This document shows, in pieces, positions 20,734 through 35,534 of a DNA stretch of 64,000 nt. The notes under the pieces were generated by a model. It saw only the letters and a list, made by a program, of their open reading frames with translations. It did no database searches and was not told the DNA's origin. Position numbers and translations under genes: made by a program. This stretch comes from Heterobasidion occidentale (taxonomy: Eukaryota; Basidiomycota; Agaricomycetes; Russulales; Bondarzewiaceae). Within the stretch, counting starts at the first letter, position 1. Each line of letters starts with the position of its first letter. Location: assembly GCA_039111635.1 (NCBI GenBank), contig JBCAQO010000001.1, forward strand, positions 744,001 through 808,000, given 5' to 3'.

Positions 20734-21447
20734 TCAAAGGTACTCCCATTGGTAGGGTCCACCGGCGACGTACCACAACGGCAGAACTTTGACCCCAACT
20801 CCAAGAGCTTTTTGCAGGCGACCTATGGATCCATAGAGTCAGCTGCTGATACCACGACATCGAAGACGAGACGACGAACGTATATGTTCTGCTTTAGGCA
20901 TCTCATTGCTCTCCATACACGATTCGATACCATAATTGTCGACCATGCACACGATATAAGGTGTGTCAGGCGCGTTCAGCACACACTCCAGATATACTGG
21001 CAATTCAATGATCTCAGTAAGATAGTCCTCGACCAATCTTTTGGCTTGAACATGTCCGAGCTCGGTGTGGATCGGTATGCTTGGATCGTGTGACTGAGCA
21101 AAATAATTGATCTGGTCGAGCGTGATAGGAAGACCATAGTGCAGATATGGCGGAAATACTACTTCATCCCGGGGCAAAAGAACGCGAGGGAGTTCGGACA
21201 AGGGCGGAACCTTTGCCACCTCTTCCCTCGTCTGTCAAAGCCATGGTGGAGACGATGAGATGAGGTAATTAATGGCACAAAAGACACTGACGAATATGGG
21301 GTCCGAGGGAGTCCACTGAGGATGAAGCTCTTTCGGTACCTTTCGAAAGGCGTATGCGATAGGCTCTGGTGGAGAGCACTGCTGAGTCGTGGGATCCTCT
21401 CGAATATCTTCGACGGGAGGTTCTGCGGGAACGCAGAGAGTCGCCAT
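20734..21447 (-). CDS. Unrecognised multicopy family, copy D (best-preserved)
   Basis: Exon 1 starts at 21447 (MATLCVPAEPPVED) and ends ...LHPQWTPSDPIF before an intron GTCAGT...GACAG. Exon 2 resumes in phase with TREEVAKVPPLSELPRVLLP, then PPYLHYGLPITLDQI, HDPSIPI, LVEDYLTEIIELPVYLECV, LNAPDTPYIVCMVDNYGIE and EHIRSSSRLRCRGISS, then stop: about 182 residues. A downstream in-frame-like tail LQKALGVGVKVLPLWYVA is conserved in the other copies and ends at 20734. It would require a very short intron. No signal peptide, membrane segment or known catalytic motif is seen. The family looks lineage-specific, and this may be its only functional member in the window. Confidence 0.55.
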
Positions 21448-21474
21448 CGCCGACGACGTCGATAATTGTGCACT

Positions 21475-21717
21475 TTAGCAAGTGGAGGAAGGCCGAACTT
21501 CTGAGGACTCCTTATAATGTTCGTCGTAGCTCACGTGTTTTCTCACGGCAGAGTTGAAATTCAATACAGCGTGTTGCCACTGATTCATCTCTCGTTTGCT
21601 GCTCAGCCAATCATCGATTACTTCTCGATTCTCGACATCAGACAAGACGACGGGTGGGGAAGTGTTTGACAGGATGGCCCACTGATGGCCCCAACCGCCG
21701 CAGGGCGAAAGTGTCAC
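21475..21717 (-). CDS. Short unrecognised ORF
   Basis: Open frame with coding-like composition, including DVENREVIDDWLSSKREM and QWQHAVLNFNSAVRKHVSYD, located just upstream of family copy D on the same strand. It could be an exon of a degraded gene whose other parts are lost between 21.7 and 22.3 kb. No family was recognised. Confidence 0.2.
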   Translation of the reverse strand: MTLSPCGGWGHQWAILSNTSPPVVLSDVENREVIDDWLSSKREMNQWQHAVLNFNSAVRKHVSYDEHYKESSEVRPSSTC

Positions 21718-22352
21718 ATGTGTGCATTACAGTAGGCCTCATATGTTCGAGGCTCGAACATATGATCAGCATTTTCCAGCTGCACCTTATGCAGCGATGC
21801 AGTGGCTCATCGATCAATTGTGATTCGGGAAGTAACCATCTTCTATGGCTCAGGTTACGCACCACTTTGTCACTATTCAATCAGCATTTTTACCCGACAG
21901 ACGGAATGTCCTACAGCGAGCGAAGAATCGATAGACGGTTCGCCCCAGGATATATGTAGATGGGGCAGTTTTCGTAACTCTGACGCAATTATAGAACCTC
22001 GTCGAACCATAGCGACGCCAAGCCGCCTACCAGCTTTCCTCTATAGGAAGACTTTGCGGCACCATCTCATAGATCCCCGGATGCAAGACAACTATCGATT
22101 CTTCGCTTGCTGTAAGATGTCTTTCTTCGTAACAATGGAGTGGCTGGCTTGGCGGGAAATGCTCATCTTCGGTGCTATGCATGGCTCAGTTACTGTTTTC
22201 ATCCAGTGGATTCTGAAATTGCCAGCGCAGGCCGAAATGCTGAGGTTTGTGCCACCGCCGGTGCCTTGGGGCGTATGGCAAAGGATGGCAAGGACTACGA
22301 GCTTACGATGATGGCTTAGCACTCCATCATTCTGCATCGGTGAGGCTGATGT

Positions 22353-22358
22353 ATATAA
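22353..22358 (+). promoter_or_regulatory. TATA box
   Basis: A TATATAAG-type sequence lies about 50 bp before the ATG at 22407, an ordinary distance for a fungal promoter with a short leader. It supports the chosen start of the downstream gene. Confidence 0.5.
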
Positions 22359-22406
22359 GGGTAGATTTTATCGAAGAGGCTCTGAGGCATATCTACACCT
22401 GACAAC

Positions 22407-24313
22407 ATGGCGGGCCCACATGCTCAACTCGATATTCCCGCCATCTCCATTTTGTGAGTTTTCGTCCTTTTCTGCTCGGGTTATTTCCAGTCGTCTTGGA
22501 TCAGCGCGTGAACACTAACACTGATCATGCATCCCTTTCAGTGACATGCCATTAAATGCGCCCCCGCCATCTACTTTTGAAATCAAGCGAGACCATATCC
22601 AAAAACTTCACACTCTCATCAGTGTTATCAAAGGAATATACCTCCGCGACGTCACAACAGCAGAATGGCCCTGGTATGCGTTCTACGACGAGGTTCTTCG
22701 TCACCTCTGTCTGTCTTTACCTCGCACACGCGGCAGTCAAAGGCGTTTACTCTACCTTGTCCCTCAAGGAAGAGTCAAGCACACATACTACAAACGTCCA
22801 TGTGCGTCGAGATTGTGTTGCTATATGAAGTGAATGATTGATCTCAACATTGTCCAGACACTACGGAGCAATGGAGCTTAGTTGCTGACTGGAGTCAAGA
22901 CATAAAGCACGCCAATGACAATCCGCCAGTTGCTACAATATCCAACATTAACAATAGTAGCGCCAACGCGGCTGCTGCTACAAACGATCCTAGTCATCTC
23001 GCCGACAATCCGACTGTTGCGTCAAGTGGTACCGGTCCTATCGTGAGCGAATCAGCCGACTTTCAGAGCGATATCGCCAGTGGCGAAGGAGACAACAACA
23101 ATGGCGAAGGTCACAACGACACGGGCGAAGGAGACAACAATACCAGCGAAGGAGACAACGACACCGGAGAAGGAGACAACGACACCGGAGAAGGAGACAA
23201 CGATACCGGAGAAGGAGACATTGACATCGGAGAAGGAGACGTCGACACTGGCGAAGAAGACGTCGACACTGGCGAAGAAGACGTCGACACTGGCGAAGAA
23301 GACGTCGACACTGGCGAAGGAGACGTCGACACTGGCGGAGGAGACGTCGACATTGGCGACCGAGTTAACGACATTGGCGGACGAGTTACGAAGGGTCTTG
23401 ATTTTGATGACGCCTTGCTCAACGATGAACAAGCCTTTCACCAAAACTTTATACCGGCGAAGTCATCCCCAGACGTCTCCACACCCCGACTCCTTCCACC
23501 CGGGAACATATCGCCTACTGGTCTGTCTACCAATGTGTCTCCAATTGAGCGCTCATATCCATTCGGATCGGATATAATACGCGGAGTCTCGATAATCGCC
23601 AGCGGCTCTGCTCTCTTCGCTGTGTCTGGCTTGGCCGACAACTCAGCCGACTTTTCCGCCAACGCTCTATCTGGACTTGACACCGGTCCTTTATCTGTTG
23701 GGCTTTCACAGCTAGACAATTCTGAGGGCAATCATGAAGGGTTGAGGATCGTACAGGAATCTCTTCTAATGCCATCGACACCGGCCAGTCTCGGGTGGCA
23801 TGTTCCACTCACTGCAACGCGACCGCGGAATCCTAAAAGCATGACTGTCAAATCTCGAGCACGAATTCCCGACTTCTTGATTTTTCACAGCTCATAGCCG
23901 AGGGCGCATACTCGTCAGTCAAGGAGATTCCTTCTTCTACCGGTCACCCTATCTTGGTAATGGAAGTCAAGCCTCTGGCACCGGAATGCTCACAAAGGTT
24001 CGCGAAATCGATGCTGGAACACGCGCAGGTCAAGAAGCAGACCTCTATCCAGGCTTGTCTCAGTTTAGATGAGCACAAAATGGATGCGATTACAGCGATA
24101 TCTGCTGCAGGACTGTGGGTAAAATTCGACGAGTATCGTCGTGATGACGTCATCCCTTTCCTTGGGCGCCCTATACCGGGCCCGAAAGCCCCGCTTGCGA
24201 AACACGCGAAGCCTTCTTCGTCAAGTGAAGTCTTGTACCTTTTCCGCGATGACATGAGCGACTATTCGCCTAGGGTCATGGATCTTTGGAGGAATACACT
24301 GCAGCTTGCTTAG
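22407..24313 (+). CDS. Putative PD-(D/E)XK nuclease-like protein with acidic repeat (one frame break)
   Basis: Exon 1 is 22407-22453 and intron 1 is 22454-22541. Exon 2 ends at 22801, intron 2 is 22802-22857, and the frame is kept through both joins. The N-terminal region reads HIQKLHTLISVIKGIYLRD and WPWYAFYDEVLRHLCLSL, then EQWSLVADWSQDIKHA. An Asn/Ala-rich linker leads into the acidic GEGDNDT repeat (about 23076-23390). The C-terminal part has RIPDFLI and, about 30 residues on, HPILVMEVKPL. The D...ExK spacing after a predicted beta strand fits the PD-(D/E)XK nuclease core. Helices follow (QVKKQTSIQACLSLDEHK) and the end is LQLA. The frame changes register at 23885-23897; one missing T in a T run would explain it. 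The function is inferred from motifs only. Confidence 0.6.
23076..23390 (+). repeat. Tandem 18-21 bp coding repeat (GEGDNDT / GEEDVDT)
   Basis: About fifteen imperfect units encode GEGD(N/V/I)(D/N)(T/I), changing from GEGDNDT in the first half to GEEDVDT in the second. The unit length is a multiple of three and the frame is kept. The protein segment is strongly acidic and probably disordered. Confidence 0.9.
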
Positions 24314-24569
24314 CGATTCAAATCCAGATACCACCGTAATGATATCCTCTCTATTCAAGTTTTTTTTCTACTTTTTTTTGGAAACAACACAATACTTATG
24401 GCGAAATAGAAAGCTTCAAGTTTGCAGGGCATGTCGATAGTCTTGAATGTGCAACATCTACGTAGTTCAAAAAGAGCTTCGGGCGCCTGGTTAACAATCC
24501 ACCAACGTCAGCCCATCCCCGGATAACAGCGCCAGCATGGCGCCGACAACGGGATCGTCCTTCCCACGC
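24314..24569. other. Convergent intergenic region
   Basis: Lies between the 3' ends of the nuclease-like gene and the minus-strand helicase. It contains T-rich runs near 24360-24380 of the kind seen in fungal 3' UTRs. A minus-strand frame continuing to 24491 might belong to the helicase if its last splice differs from the one proposed. Confidence 0.5.
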
Positions 24570-27500
24570 TTAGTGGTGTGTTCCATCAAATGTGCGCATG
24601 AGACGTGCGTCGAGCAGCCGCCTGCCACCAAGCAACGGAATTTGAGGCTGTTTAAGCAGGGTGGACTCGAATCGTATAAGGAGAGAAATTCATACCGGAG
24701 CTGTTGCACGAGGATCCCGATGCGTGGCCAGGCGCGGAGCTTGATTGTCCCCTCACGTCCGCCGACGACCAGTCCACCGCCGATGTGGTTGATCGAAATG
24801 TTCCCGCCGAAAAGCAATAACGCGTAGAGAGGTACCTTAGCGATATCGTCATCACACCATAGGGTTGCGAAAGACAAAACAAAAGGGGGAGGAAGGAGCA
24901 AGAAGACATACCTCGGTAACATCCCGGAGAAAGACGCGGCCCGTCGCAACGCGAAGGAAGGAGACAACGATCCCGCTTCGCCACGAGCGCTCGCTGAACA
25001 GCGCACTCGCTGGGTGGATCCACACGCGCTCTCCGCGCATGTCGACCGCCTTAAACTCCTTCGCTGTGTTCTCCCGGGGGACGGTCCCTGCTGCGACCTG
25101 ATCAAATTTGACTGCGCCTTTGGGGAGCGAGATGCGTGAGACGCGCGGGTAGAATGCGGCGAGAAGGATCGCTTTTAGCACAGAGGGCGCGCCGCTGTGA
25201 AGATTAAGCGCAGGCGTATCAGGCATGGAGGCGGCTGGGACGAGGGAGAGCGAGGTGAGGGAATTGAAGAGTTCGTGTCGGATGGCGGTGATGTCGCGGA
25301 TAGTAGAGTAGGAGATGAAGTTCTGATGTAAGTAATTAGCGGTAAAGAAAAATTGGGTGGACGGTTCAGACGATCATACGGACCTGCTCGCAGAATGTCT
25401 TGATAGCGCTGGACGGCTGTCCTTCAGAGCGAAGACGCATACACTCGTCATACGCATGAACATCGGTCAGGATATCGCTCTTTTCTACAGCGAATCGAGC
25501 ACGAGTCCTGGAGGGAGCGTAAGATACTATCCAGAGTAGAAGGCGATTTTACTTACTGGTTGGCTTCATCGCGCTTGTCCATAGGGCTGATAAAGACGGG
25601 TTTCGATGATAAACATGCTGAAATGGTAAGGATGGGTCCCAAACACTGAAATATGGTGCCAAGGATCAACATCTACGAATGAGCTGTAAGTGCATGAGTC
25701 TGAGAGATAACGGAGGAGCCAACTTTTCCGAGCCTCAGATCAAGGGGTATGGTTGCCTACAGCCATTGAGCACGAGGGAGGAGTGAGTAGTAAGGAAATC
25801 GCACCATATGTCTTCCAAGAGCCGTCAGTTCTCCTTCTTGATCAATTGCTCCAAGCTCTTTGAGAATTTGCCATGCGTTGTCCAAAGCGGCGACATCAGG
25901 AGGGTCGATTGCACGCCTTAAGAATGCCTATATATATTGGAAATTCGTCAATATACTAGCGTCGATTGTATAAACCCAAGTGTATCACCTTCACGTCTTG
26001 TTTTTCCCGCGTTGCCTTCACTGTCAATGAGATGCTCTCAAGGGGCACGCGCAATATCTCAGGCCTCGGATAACGTGCCATCTTCTGTTCTTGAGCGCGT
26101 GTGTACAGTTTATAACATGTGCCAGGTTGAGTTCGCCCTGCACGCCCGCGTCGTTGTCTAGCCGCAGCACGAGTGACCCATGTCTCGACGAGTTTTGTCA
26201 ATCCGCTGTCAGTGTCATACCGCGTTTCTTTAACTTTTCCAGCGTCAACGACATAGATTATATCATCGATGGTGATGGACGTCTGGAGGGCTTAGTTGAG
26301 GCAGGACGAATGAGATCAACGGAACATTGACAGACCTCAGCCACGTTGGTTGCAACAACGATCTTCCATTTGGAAGTCGAGACGAAGACTGTGCGCTGTT
26401 CATTGCTGGAAAGATTCGCGTGCAGAGGAAGAATCATGGCGTTCGCGTTGGACAGAGCTGTTTTCAACCTCTCGATACATTGTCGGATCTCCTGGACTCC
26501 TGGAAGGAAAATGAGGATACCGCCCTTCTTCTGAGCACTCGACACGATGTGGGCGACTAATGCAGTTATAAGCTAATTGCGTGGTTAGCCGGATTACGGC
26601 TGACGTGGTATACGCCCACATACCTGATAGTCGATATTGTCTGACCGAGATATGGCCTGGACAGCAGCAGCAGTTTGTTCATCTAGTCCATCCAGCCTGT
26701 ATTGATTGCGCTCCATGCGCTCCTCGTCTTCGTCTTGTTTCTGACCTCGTTTCGATGATGAGGGACGGTATTTGATTAAAGGTAGAACGTCCTCGAGATA
26801 TCTAGAAAAGGATGCATATTTAAGGACCCAGAACCCAGAATGGTAAGGCAAAGCTAACTTGTCCGTGACAGGATGCGTGAAACCTGGGATGCTCAAGAGA
26901 GGAGCACCGTTGAAATATTGCACGAAAGTCTCATGATTGATCGTGGCGGACATTAGAATGATCTTGATTGTCGGATTATGATGCAATAGTTCCTTGAGTT
27001 CTAGTAGCAAAAGTCTCCATCCACGGATCGCTCGTGAACCTATCGTATGCCGATGAGAAATACAATGTCTGACTTCAGTAATAAAATACATACTTCGTCA
27101 ACGATGACATGCGTGACATCCTTCAGACCATCACCAGAGCCGAGCCTTCTTAAAACAACCCCTGTTGTACAAAACAAGAGCTTCGTCTTTTCCGATTGTT
27201 TGCTCTCTCCGCGTATTGTGTAACCAACCGAACCATCATCAACACGTTCTGTTGAGACACGTGCGGCAACAGAGATGGCGGATATCCTCCGCGGTTGTGT
27301 CACCAGAATATTGGCAGTCGAACCTTGGCCCTCCAGGATTAAAGCATCTAAAATGAATTGTGGTACTGGAGACAAAATTCAATAAACAACGATCAGGATC
27401 TGATTTTTGTCACCTACATTGAGTCGTTTTCCCGGAACCTGCAGGACTGAATCAAACACTGTGACCGAAGGATCTGACATCAAGATACGTACCGGTTTCA

Positions 27501-29562
27501 CCGACAACGATGACAACTCTAGAATTCTGGAGTAAACCTAAGAACTCTTCTTTCGCAGTAAAAGCGGGAAGCTTTTTGCGAAGAGCATACAAGTCCATGT
27601 ATGCCTTTTGTTTACGCATGAGTTCAAATTCTTGTAAAATTTGATGGTCTGTTCGTTGATCTTTTCGTCGTTGCCCTCCCCTTTTGCCTGCCCTCGACTT
27701 AGCCTCTACCGCCTCAGTCTCAGGGGGAGATTCGTCATCGAGAGGAAGGAACAGTGAGGATTTTGGCATGAGGTGCTGGAGAACAATCGATATATCTGGA
27801 GGCCCCTGATCTTCGACGTGTCCCCATTGCTCCTCCAGCACTTGCATCACACCTAAGCAGATACCTTCACCTGTGTTCTGTATGAAACCACTCTCGAAGG
27901 CTTCATGTAGCTGCGATAGGAGATGGAGCCGGACATAAGCAGGAACGGAATTGGAGGTGAGATATATTGGCGGCGGGTGAGTGGACTTATTGTAGGAATA
28001 TGTCGGGGGAATGACGAAATGAACCTGAATAGGCGCCACGAAAAGCGGCATCGTGAGAGTTGAATCATCGTCGTAACTAGCCCCGATGGCTTCAGCCTCC
28101 TCTGTACTTATCGACTCCGCTTCCGTGATGTCCAGGTGTTCTTCGAATATAGTGGTCCAATCCTTACCAACAAGGTAATGATTCAGAGCAGTGACTAAAA
28201 GCGCCCAATCTTCAATGAGCCGTGCATCTTCCAGACATTCACGTACGACGTGTGCAGGGAATCCTGCCTGTTTGATGGCGCGTTCCTCTATCCAACGTCT
28301 CTTCAGGTCGTCTGAACCTCCGTGTGTAGCCGTGATGAACGGGTTGGAAGAGTTGACTGCAGGAAGGAAGCGCTGTGGGAGGTCACATTCCGGGACATGT
28401 AGTATCAGATACTCGATGCACGCTTCGAGAGGATTAGCTGAATGTAGGAGTTTCGACGCGAGAGGGGATGGCTGCGAAAGGAAGGCGACAGCGTTTCGAG
28501 CTTGCGCTATTTTAAAGCCAAGCTGTCCAAGCTGTCCAAGTAGTTGTGGAGAATGAGTCTCTGAGAGCACGAGTGGTGCAGCATCCTCCGCTTCAGGGTA
28601 GAGGGCGATCGTCTATCGAGGCAAGTATCAGTAGCCTTCCAACGGACTCACTATCGTCAAACCTTTTTGATAGCATCTTCAACCAATTCACGAAGTTCCG
28701 TCGCCATCTTCACTTCTGGTGCGTTCAAAAATTCTTTGGATACTTTCGAGGTGCTTCCACCTCCCGCATTTTGACCTTGCTGACTTTCATCCCTCTTCTT
28801 CGAAGCTTTCTCTTGCCGTTCAGTTACGGCCTTGCGAGCGGCAAAAGGATCAGATTCATACATCCATTTTTGATGCTCCTCCACATTCTTGTGTTCAGCA
28901 GCCAGCTCATTCCAGTATTCACGTGGACCTGGAGGGAGAATGCGGTTCAACTGGATCCCGTTGCAAAACTGGAGTATATTGAATATAGGAGTTAGTACTG
29001 ATGGACAGATGCAGACGAACTCGATAAAGAGCGTAAGTAGCACCCCAATGCTGCGCTTCTTGGACCGTAGGACGAACATACGGAGGATGAGGTTCTAATC
29101 GGACAGTTTCTCGATCCCCATCAAAGCCTCTTTTGTGGACAAGGCGTATGAGAACAACCACGAAGGACCACCCATTTCCATGCTTGCGCTGTGCGAGGAT
29201 TTGAAGATCATTGCCAGGAAAAATGGGTCGCGCACTCACAGTCTCAATGACAGGCTTCTCCCAGCTATTTTTTTTGCATCTAGTACAAGATGAATGAGTT
29301 CTGATATACAATCGACGCAAACCGCGCTGACGTGAGGACGTATGAAACGCCTCACCGAAGCTCACAGCTAGCGTCCGAGAATGTACGGAAATGATGATCA
29401 CCTCTCGTGGAGCAAACTTAACGGCGTCTTGGCGTTGGGAGGAAACAGAGACTTTGGGGCGGCCGAAGTGGATTGCTGCTCGTTATTGGGCTTAGGCTTC
29501 GAAGAGTTTCCCGCATTTCCAGACTTTACAACGGGTCGTGGGCGTGATGGAAGCGGTGGCAT
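24570..29562 (-). CDS. DExH-box RNA helicase, Ucp12/YLR419W (DHX57/DHX29-like) family
   Basis: A large multi-exon gene. The start at 29562 (MPPLPSRPRPVVKSGNAGNS) is the first ATG in the divergent region. The N-terminal half has an RWD-like segment (SVPAYVRLHLLSQLHEAF). The Walker A motif is split by an intron and reads GETG + SGKTTQ. Then come TQPRRISA, DE|VHE (an intron follows DE, so DEVH), SAT, and motif VI QRRGRAGRTQPGTCYKLYT. An HA2 region (LRVPLESISLTVKA) and the OB-fold (WRSGIVVSFLRVATGRVFLRD ... RIGILVQQL) complete the RHA architecture. The last intron (24695-24622) leads to RLLDARLMRTFDGTHH and a stop at 24570. Another register would run on to 24491. The family has roles in translation and ribosome-associated RNA remodelling; its members are ATP-dependent helicases of cytoplasm and nucleus. 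Confidence 0.9.
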
Positions 29563-29674
29563 AAGTTACTCTCTCATGCCAGGAAGCCTGCGACAAAGGT
29601 GATCGCATCGAGAAGGGCTGACTCATCACGTTCACGGACTCTCGCAGCCGCCTGGACCACTACCTCATCTGAGC
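29563..29674. promoter_or_regulatory. Short bidirectional promoter between two helicases
   Basis: Only 112 bp separate the start codons of the two divergent helicase genes. No TATA box is obvious. The leaders must overlap or be very short, suggesting shared or coupled initiation. Confidence 0.6.
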
Positions 29675-33423
<3,749 letters not shown>

Positions 33424-33540
33424 GGACTTTCAGTGTACGGTTGTGCGATTGTATCTTATGTGTTTCAATTCCTATCTATTGTCCTGAAATCTCAACGGTT
33501 GACGGCTTCCGCCTCATTGTGATCCAACAGACCAAGGCCC

Positions 33541-33694
33541 AAGGTTAGATCAATTCTATCTGATTCGATGGGAGCTTTAGTCGAAGCTGAAGTCAAGTAG
33601 CCCACTAGGAGCCCAGATGAGTGATCTGTAACTTACCGTATCCCGACCTACAACGCCATCTTGGGTGTTGACCTAGTGTTGACCTGGCCTAGAG
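33541..33694 (-). repeat. Dispersed repeat, copy 2
   Basis: Reverse-complement partner of 17411-17551, slightly longer because a GGTCAACACTA-like unit is duplicated. It lies between the 3' end of PRP22 and family fragment F. Confidence 0.75.
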
Positions 33695-33949
33695 ACCGTT
33701 CTGAATTAGCACGAGATGCAAGCAAATCCAAGCAGCAGTGGCAATGCTCAGGCATTTGTGGCACGATTGAAAAGTCACGTGATTTTCAACACTATGTCCA
33801 TCTTGAAAACTTGGAAGCTTGAAATTATATTGCTCATAACTTAGCTAGCTGACTCCCCGCTTGCATATCTTTCAGATGTCGGACGCCACCGGGAAACCCG
33901 CCGAGGCTGTCGTGGGCGAAAAGGAGCTCGTACATGATACCATCGCTAG

Positions 33950-34027
33950 GTCGGCTGCAGAAGGCTATCGGGGTGGGTCCCAAGGTATTGCCGACGTGGT
34001 ACATCGCTGGGGCAACGAATGGGAATC
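33950..34027 (+). pseudogene. Unrecognised multicopy family, fragment F (tail only)
   Basis: Only the conserved tail is present: LQKAIGVGPKVLPTWYIAG, preceded by CGCTAG as in copy B. The upstream sequence from 33876 opens another frame (MSDATGKPAEAVVGEKEL) that ends in a different register. The rest of the gene is missing. Confidence 0.55.
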
Positions 34028-34301
34028 TTGATGGCTAGTTTCCAACTTTCCAACTCTTTTTTGTGGTGATCTTTCCTCTCACAGTCCGCAAACATCTTTG
34101 AATACCACATCAGGCCCCACGAAGCTCGCATGCAATGGTATCGCGGTATGATACTTTGATCTGTCATCGGGTTTTAAATATGGTGGCAAAGCTTTGCCGA
34201 ATTTTAATTTTGCCGTGTTGACGCGAGGCTTGAAAGCTTGACCACCCAGTCACCTTGGTCACTCTCTTTTGGGCGCGGAAGCCTTCATACTCATCAACAC
34301 C

Positions 34302-35043
34302 ATGTCGACCTCCACCATTCCTGATGTTACCATCACTCCAGCACATCCTGTCGAGGACAGCCAGCCGGCACCGACAACTCAGTCTTCTCTACCAGAACCA
34401 ATAGTACAAGCATTTAGAAAAGGGTGCCAAAAGAGATTCGCCCTCGGTGGAGTGACTCAGATCCCTTCTACGTGTGTGTCCATTGTTCCATCGACGATGA
34501 CGACTCATCGTCCTTGCCATTCCAGACGAGAGAAGAAGTGGCAAAGGTTCCGCCCATGTCCAAACTCCCTCGCGTTCTATTGCCCTTGCATGAATATGCT
34601 TCGCCACCATGCCTGCACTATGGGTTTCTTCTCACGTTTGATCAAATAACCTATTCGTTCATTCTCGCGACCCGAGTATGCCAATCACTGCCGATCTTGG
34701 ACTTCTCAGCATCAAAACCGACCGCTTCGTTGCGAAATGCCTTACTGAGATCGTCGACCTGCCAATATATTTAGAGCGCGCGCTGAATGCGCCTGACACT
34801 TCATATATCATCGCGTGCTTGGTCGACAATTCTTCTATCCAGTCATCCATGAAGTACAACAAGATGCCAAAGGAAGAACACATACGTTCGTCGCCTCGGT
34901 TTTGGTGTCGCGATATCAGTTGCCGACTTTCCCTATCGATTCTATCGCCACTAGGTCGGATGCAAAAAGCTCTTGGAATAGATCCGAAGGTCCTGCCGAT
35001 GTGGTACATCGCTAGAGGCACCTACCGATGGCAGTACCGTTGA
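34302..35043 (+). pseudogene. Unrecognised multicopy family, copy E (one frameshift)
   Basis: The start at 34302 reads MSTSTIPDVTITPAHPVED and continues to SSLPEPIVQAFRK. An extra base in an A/G run near 34423 then shifts the frame. Downstream blocks are complete: intron 1 ends CATTCCAG, then TREEVAKVPPMSKLPRVLLP, PPCLHYGFLLTFDQI, LPIYLERALNAPDT and EHIRSSPRFWCRDIS. Uniquely, the reading frame stays open through the 36-bp segment that carries a stop in copy B. It joins the tail RMQKALGIDPKVLPMWYIAR and ends at 35041-35043. This shows that the tail was once coding in the same protein. Confidence 0.6.
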
Positions 35044-35534
35044 CCAGTCACCCAATGACTTGCTTGTTTTTCTGCCATGTACATTCATTCTTTTCCTTGT
35101 CCGGATTCCGCACGTCTCAGAGAATGTTGCACTCTGACACAACCGAGGGTAGTCCACCACCACTGGTGGCGCATAGTCACCGTAAATGAATCCGTAAATG
35201 AGTTAGTTTTTGATATACCAGACCATGCGGACGCATACAGGATACAGCAGTTCTTGCATTTGGCATAGAAAGGTGCTACAGATGAATGAGTCCAGTCTGT
35301 TCTAGGCCTCTCCTGATACAAATTCCTGTGGTGCACAACTTGACCTGCTCGTTGAATTACGCATCGGGAATGGGCAACACGATGCGGATGATCGTGTTAT
35401 GTGGTAACGTATCTTGACGTCCAGATGAATATCTGATCTGTTTCGAGAGTTCGGAGCCGTCGATGAACGGCGCTCAGTGGAAATCAAAGCTACGCACCGT
35501 TTCGGGGGTTTGTTGAATGAACCAGGACGTCTGC

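Noticed and set aside
21802..22311. 169-codon plus-strand ORF upstream of the nuclease-like gene
   Set aside because: No recognisable domain, minus-strand frames are equally open, and composition is not coding-like throughout.
23076..23390. Regular repeats reminiscent of a CRISPR array
   Set aside because: Units are contiguous, 18-21 bp, in frame within a spliced eukaryotic gene, with no spacers.
23052..23444. Long minus-strand frames (SFSGVVVSFSG and STSPSPVS types) opposite the acidic repeat
   Set aside because: They are reverse-strand shadows of the in-frame tandem repeat and have no start, splice or family support.
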